From: Alphaproteobacteria bacterium
GTDB taxonomy: Bacteria; Myxococcota_A; UBA796; GCA-2862545
Length of the DNA stretch: 64,000 nt
Assembly: GCA_020632955.1 (NCBI GenBank)
Contig: JACKEO010000014.1
Location: 72,374 to 136,373, forward strand
Direction of reading: 5' to 3'
Shown here: in pieces, positions 61,863-64,000 of the stretch
How the letters are laid out: each line of letters opens with the position of its first letter
Numbering within the stretch: position 1 is the first letter of the stretch
The notes under the pieces: generated by a model
Databases searched by the model: none
The model's input: the letters and a program-made list of their open reading frames with translations, nothing else
Told to the model about the DNA's origin: nothing
Program-made: the position numbers and the translations under genes

Positions 61863-62786
61863 ATGACCCGCGTTCCCCCCGTCCGTCCCGCGCTCAGGGT
61901 CCGGCCGCTGCGTCTCGCGCGCGCCGGAGACCTCCTCGGAGGGCGCTACCTCCTCGAGGATCCCATCGGACACGGGCTGGCGACCACCACGTGGCGTGCG
62001 GGGGACGCCCAGACGGGCCGTCCCGTGGCGGTGAAGCTGCTCCGGCGGAGCGCCCTGGAGGATCCCGCCTGGTGGGCCCGGCTCGTGGGAGAGGCGGAGC
62101 TCACGGCGCGGGTGCGGCACCCCGGCCTCGTGTCGGTGATCGGCCAGGGCGAGGGCGTCTCGGGTCCCTGGTACGCGATGGTGCTCGCCCGCACCACCGC
62201 CGAGGGGGTGCTGCGTCGCGCCCAGGCCGTGTCGGTGGAGCGCGCGATCACCTGGTTCGTGCCGGTGGCCCACGCGCTCGCGGCCGTGCACGCCGCCGGG
62301 CTGTACCACGGCTACATCCGGTCCACGTCGGTGCTCGTGGACCTCGCCGACCACGGACTGCTCTCGGGCGTGAGCGGCGACCAGTCGTCCGCCCGCCAGT
62401 CGGTGGTGGCGCTCGTCCCGGGCGAGGCGCCGCGATCGGCGTCGACCGGGGGCGCCGACGCGCTCGCCCACGCCCAGCGCCTCGACGTGCGCGCGCTCGC
62501 GTCGGTGATCCACTGCGTGCTCACCGGGGTGCACCCCAGCGTGCTGCCGGTGGTGCCCGAGGCCGCCGAGCGATGGCGCACGCTGCCGGTGAGCGTGCGC
62601 GCGATGCTCTGCGAGACCCTCGCGCCGCCCGAGCAGGTGGCGCCCGCCACGGCCGCGGCCCTGGCCGCCCGCCTCGACCTCGTCGCCCAGCAGCTGGCGG
62701 GCACGGAGCTGCTGCGTCAGTGGCGCAGCTCCCAGACCGATCCGGCAGAGGACCCGGTGCTGCACGACACCCTCGTCCCTCCCTGA
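61863..62786 (+). CDS. Serine/threonine protein kinase-like protein, probable pseudokinase
   Basis: 307 residues. Kinase N-lobe: glycine loop IGHGLATTTW and VAVK with K58. In the C-lobe the catalytic HRDLKPxN segment reads HGYIRSTSV (149-157), so the catalytic Asp and the Asn are both lost. DHG at 163-165 may stand for DFG, with a shortened loop. Such proteins usually bind nucleotide or partners without phosphotransfer. ATG 61863 follows GAGG; a GTG at 61836 is in frame. It converges with proS. Confidence 0.8.
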   Translation: MTRVPPVRPALRVRPLRLARAGDLLGGRYLLEDPIGHGLATTTWRAGDAQTGRPVAVKLLRRSALEDPAWWARLVGEAELTARVRHPGLVSVIGQGEGVSGPWYAMVLARTTAEGVLRRAQAVSVERAITWFVPVAHALAAVHAAGLYHGYIRSTSVLVDLADHGLLSGVSGDQSSARQSVVALVPGEAPRSASTGGADALAHAQRLDVRALASVIHCVLTGVHPSVLPVVPEAAERWRTLPVSVRAMLCETLAPPEQVAPATAAALAARLDLVAQQLAGTELLRQWRSSQTDPAEDPVLHDTLVPP

Positions 62787-62801
62787 TCGCGGGGGGCAGC
62801 C

Positions 62802-62827
62802 CGCCCGGGCGTCAGTACGCCCGGGCG
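62802..62827. terminator. Bidirectional hairpin terminator candidate
   Basis: Perfect 11-base stem CGCCCGGGCGT / ACGCCCGGGCG with a CAGT loop. It covers the last codons and stop of proS and lies just after the kinase-like gene. Confidence 0.6.
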
Positions 62828-64000
62828 AAGATGGCCACGTGCGTGGCGGGCTTGCCGCTGTAGAAGCACACCTGCCCGGCCGCCTCCTCCTGGCCCTCCA
62901 TCGGGAAGCAGCGGATGGTGGCCTTGGTCTCGTCCTTGATGCGGGCCTCGGCCTCGCCGTCGTCGTGCCAGTACACGCGGAACCAGCCGCCGTCGGACTC
63001 GAGCTTCGCCTGGAAGTCGGCGTAGGAGCTCACCGTCTGCGTGCGCTCGTCGCGCAGGGTGGTGGCGCGGTCGAGCAGCTCCTGCTGCACCTCGGCGAGC
63101 ACGCGGCGCACCTCGGTGACGGCGTCGGCCACGGGCAGCGCGAACTTGCCGCCGCCGGTGCGCTTCTTGCAGAAGGCCGTGCCGCCGGCCACGTCGCGGG
63201 GCCCGATCTCCATGCGCAGGCAGGCGCCCTTGCGCTCCCACTCGTAGTACTTGGCGCCGGGCTTGAGGTTGTCGCGGTCGTCGAGCACCACGCGCACGCC
63301 GCCGGCCTTCAGGGTGTCGCGCAGGCCCTCGCAGAAGGTCTGCACCTCGGCGCGGCTGGCGTCGTCCTTCACGATGGGGACGATCACCACCTGGGTGGGG
63401 GCGATGGCGGGCGGCACCACGAGGCCGTCGTCGTCGCTGTGGGTCATGATCACCGCACCCACGAGGCGCGTGCTCACGCCCCACGACGTGGCCCACACGT
63501 GCTCCACCTCGCCGGCCACGTTCTGGAAGGTGACGTCGAAGGCCTTCGCGAAGTTCTGCCCGAGGAAGTGGCTGGTGCCGGCCTGCAGGGCCCAGCCGTT
63601 CTGCATCATGGCCTCGATGGTGTAGGTCTCCTCGGCGCCGGCGAAGCGCTCGGCGGCGCTCTTGCGGCCGGGCACCACGGGGATGGCGAGCACCTCGCGC
63701 GCGAAGGCGGCGTACACGCCCAGCATGCGCTCGGCCTCCTCCACGGCCTCGTCCCGCGTGGCGTGGGCGGTGTGGCCCTCCTGCCAGAGGAACTCGGCGG
63801 TGCGCAGGAAGGGCCGCGTGCGCAGCTCCCACCGCACCACGTTGGCCCACTGGTTGATGAGGATGGGCAGGTCGCGCCAGCCCTGGATCCACTTGCCGTA
63901 CATGTGCCAGATGATGGTCTCGGAGGTGGGCCGCACGATCAGCGGCTCCTCGAGCTTCGCCTCGGGATCGGGCTCCACCGCGGCCTTGCCGTCGGGGCCC
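62812..64000 (-). CDS. proS: Prolyl-tRNA synthetase, archaeal/eukaryotic-type (partial)
   Basis: The last 395 or so residues; the N-terminal part lies beyond base 64000. Class II motif 2 is visible in RPTSETIIWHMYGKW and TRPFLRTAEFLWQEGHTA, with the following GTSHFLGQNFAK and motif 3 downstream. The C-terminus carries a short extension ending ATHVAIFARAY, like the shorter-type ProRS with a terminal Tyr. It charges tRNA-Pro; this type lacks the bacterial INS editing domain, so a separate YbaK-type deacylase (1768-2274) could help proofreading. Confidence 0.92.
   Translation of the reverse strand, partial: GPDGKAAVEPDPEAKLEEPLIVRPTSETIIWHMYGKWIQGWRDLPILINQWANVVRWELRTRPFLRTAEFLWQEGHTAHATRDEAVEEAERMLGVYAAFAREVLAIPVVPGRKSAAERFAGAEETYTIEAMMQNGWALQAGTSHFLGQNFAKAFDVTFQNVAGEVEHVWATSWGVSTRLVGAVIMTHSDDDGLVVPPAIAPTQVVIVPIVKDDASRAEVQTFCEGLRDTLKAGGVRVVLDDRDNLKPGAKYYEWERKGACLRMEIGPRDVAGGTAFCKKRTGGGKFALPVADAVTEVRRVLAEVQQELLDRATTLRDERTQTVSSYADFQAKLESDGGWFRVYWHDDGEAEARIKDETKATIRCFPMEGQEEAAGQVCFYSGKPATHVAIFARAY

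Overview
The window is about 64 kb of very GC-rich bacterial DNA, packed with protein genes on both strands. I see no rRNA, tRNA, insertion sequence, phage block or CRISPR array. Several traits point to Myxococcota or a related uncultured delta-proteobacterial lineage. Many lipoproteins carry Asp/Thr/Ser-rich linkers (20677, 33714, 37325, 47708, 57828, 59574, 61142). One secreted metalloprotease ends in a Cys, hydrophobic segment and Arg run like MYXO-CTERM. There are putative-metal-binding DCDD/CNGxDDDCD repeats and RCC1 propellers. This is inferred from gene content; no marker gene was searched.

Layout. 1-4816: a nuclease-helicase fusion (cut by the window edge), a YbaK-type deacylase, and an operon pairing a CHAT-like peptidase/FHA protein with a membrane-anchored coiled-coil protein. 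4993-14482: class II photolyase coupled to an M16 protease, an unknown protein, an alpha/beta hydrolase lipoprotein, a DksA-like regulator and an oligopeptidase B-like lipoprotein. 14727-18256: a short gene with its own terminator, then a small methyltransferase / YdjC deacetylase / glycosyltransferase / methyltransferase cluster. 18478-23056: secreted matrixin with its partner, and a Ser-Asp repeat lipoprotein broken by a frameshift inside about 1.1 kb of 9-base repeats. 23067-35919: housekeeping and stress genes (methyltransferase, hydrolase, exported MsrA/MsrB, glnS with a YqeY tail, VapBC, SDR, YkgJ, dicarboxylate carrier, Fur-box-preceded bfd-bfr, ceramidase-like lipoprotein, TerB). 35920-36509: a non-coding region built of inverted and direct repeats.

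37941-46834 holds the most cohesive unusual block. Two divergent sets run from a 54-base gap. Leftward: a fatty-acyl-reductase-like dehydrogenase, a GT-C membrane glycosyltransferase and a membrane alkaline-phosphatase-superfamily protein. Rightward: a GT1 glycosyltransferase, a stand-alone E2-like acyltransferase, an HHxxxDG condensation-type acyltransferase and a left-handed beta-helix protein, joined by 4-base start/stop overlaps. I infer a surface glycolipid or acylated glycan pathway.

46911-64000: secreted and lipoprotein genes, a GST, an rfbB/DUF2237 operon, an M15-type peptidase, a Ser-Asp-stalk lipoprotein carrying a di-iron ferritin-like domain, an RCC1 lipoprotein, a probable pseudokinase and an archaeal-type prolyl-tRNA synthetase cut by the window end. 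Convergent gene ends often carry perfect GC hairpins (11768-11789, 62802-62827) or a nested inverted repeat (56869-57007).
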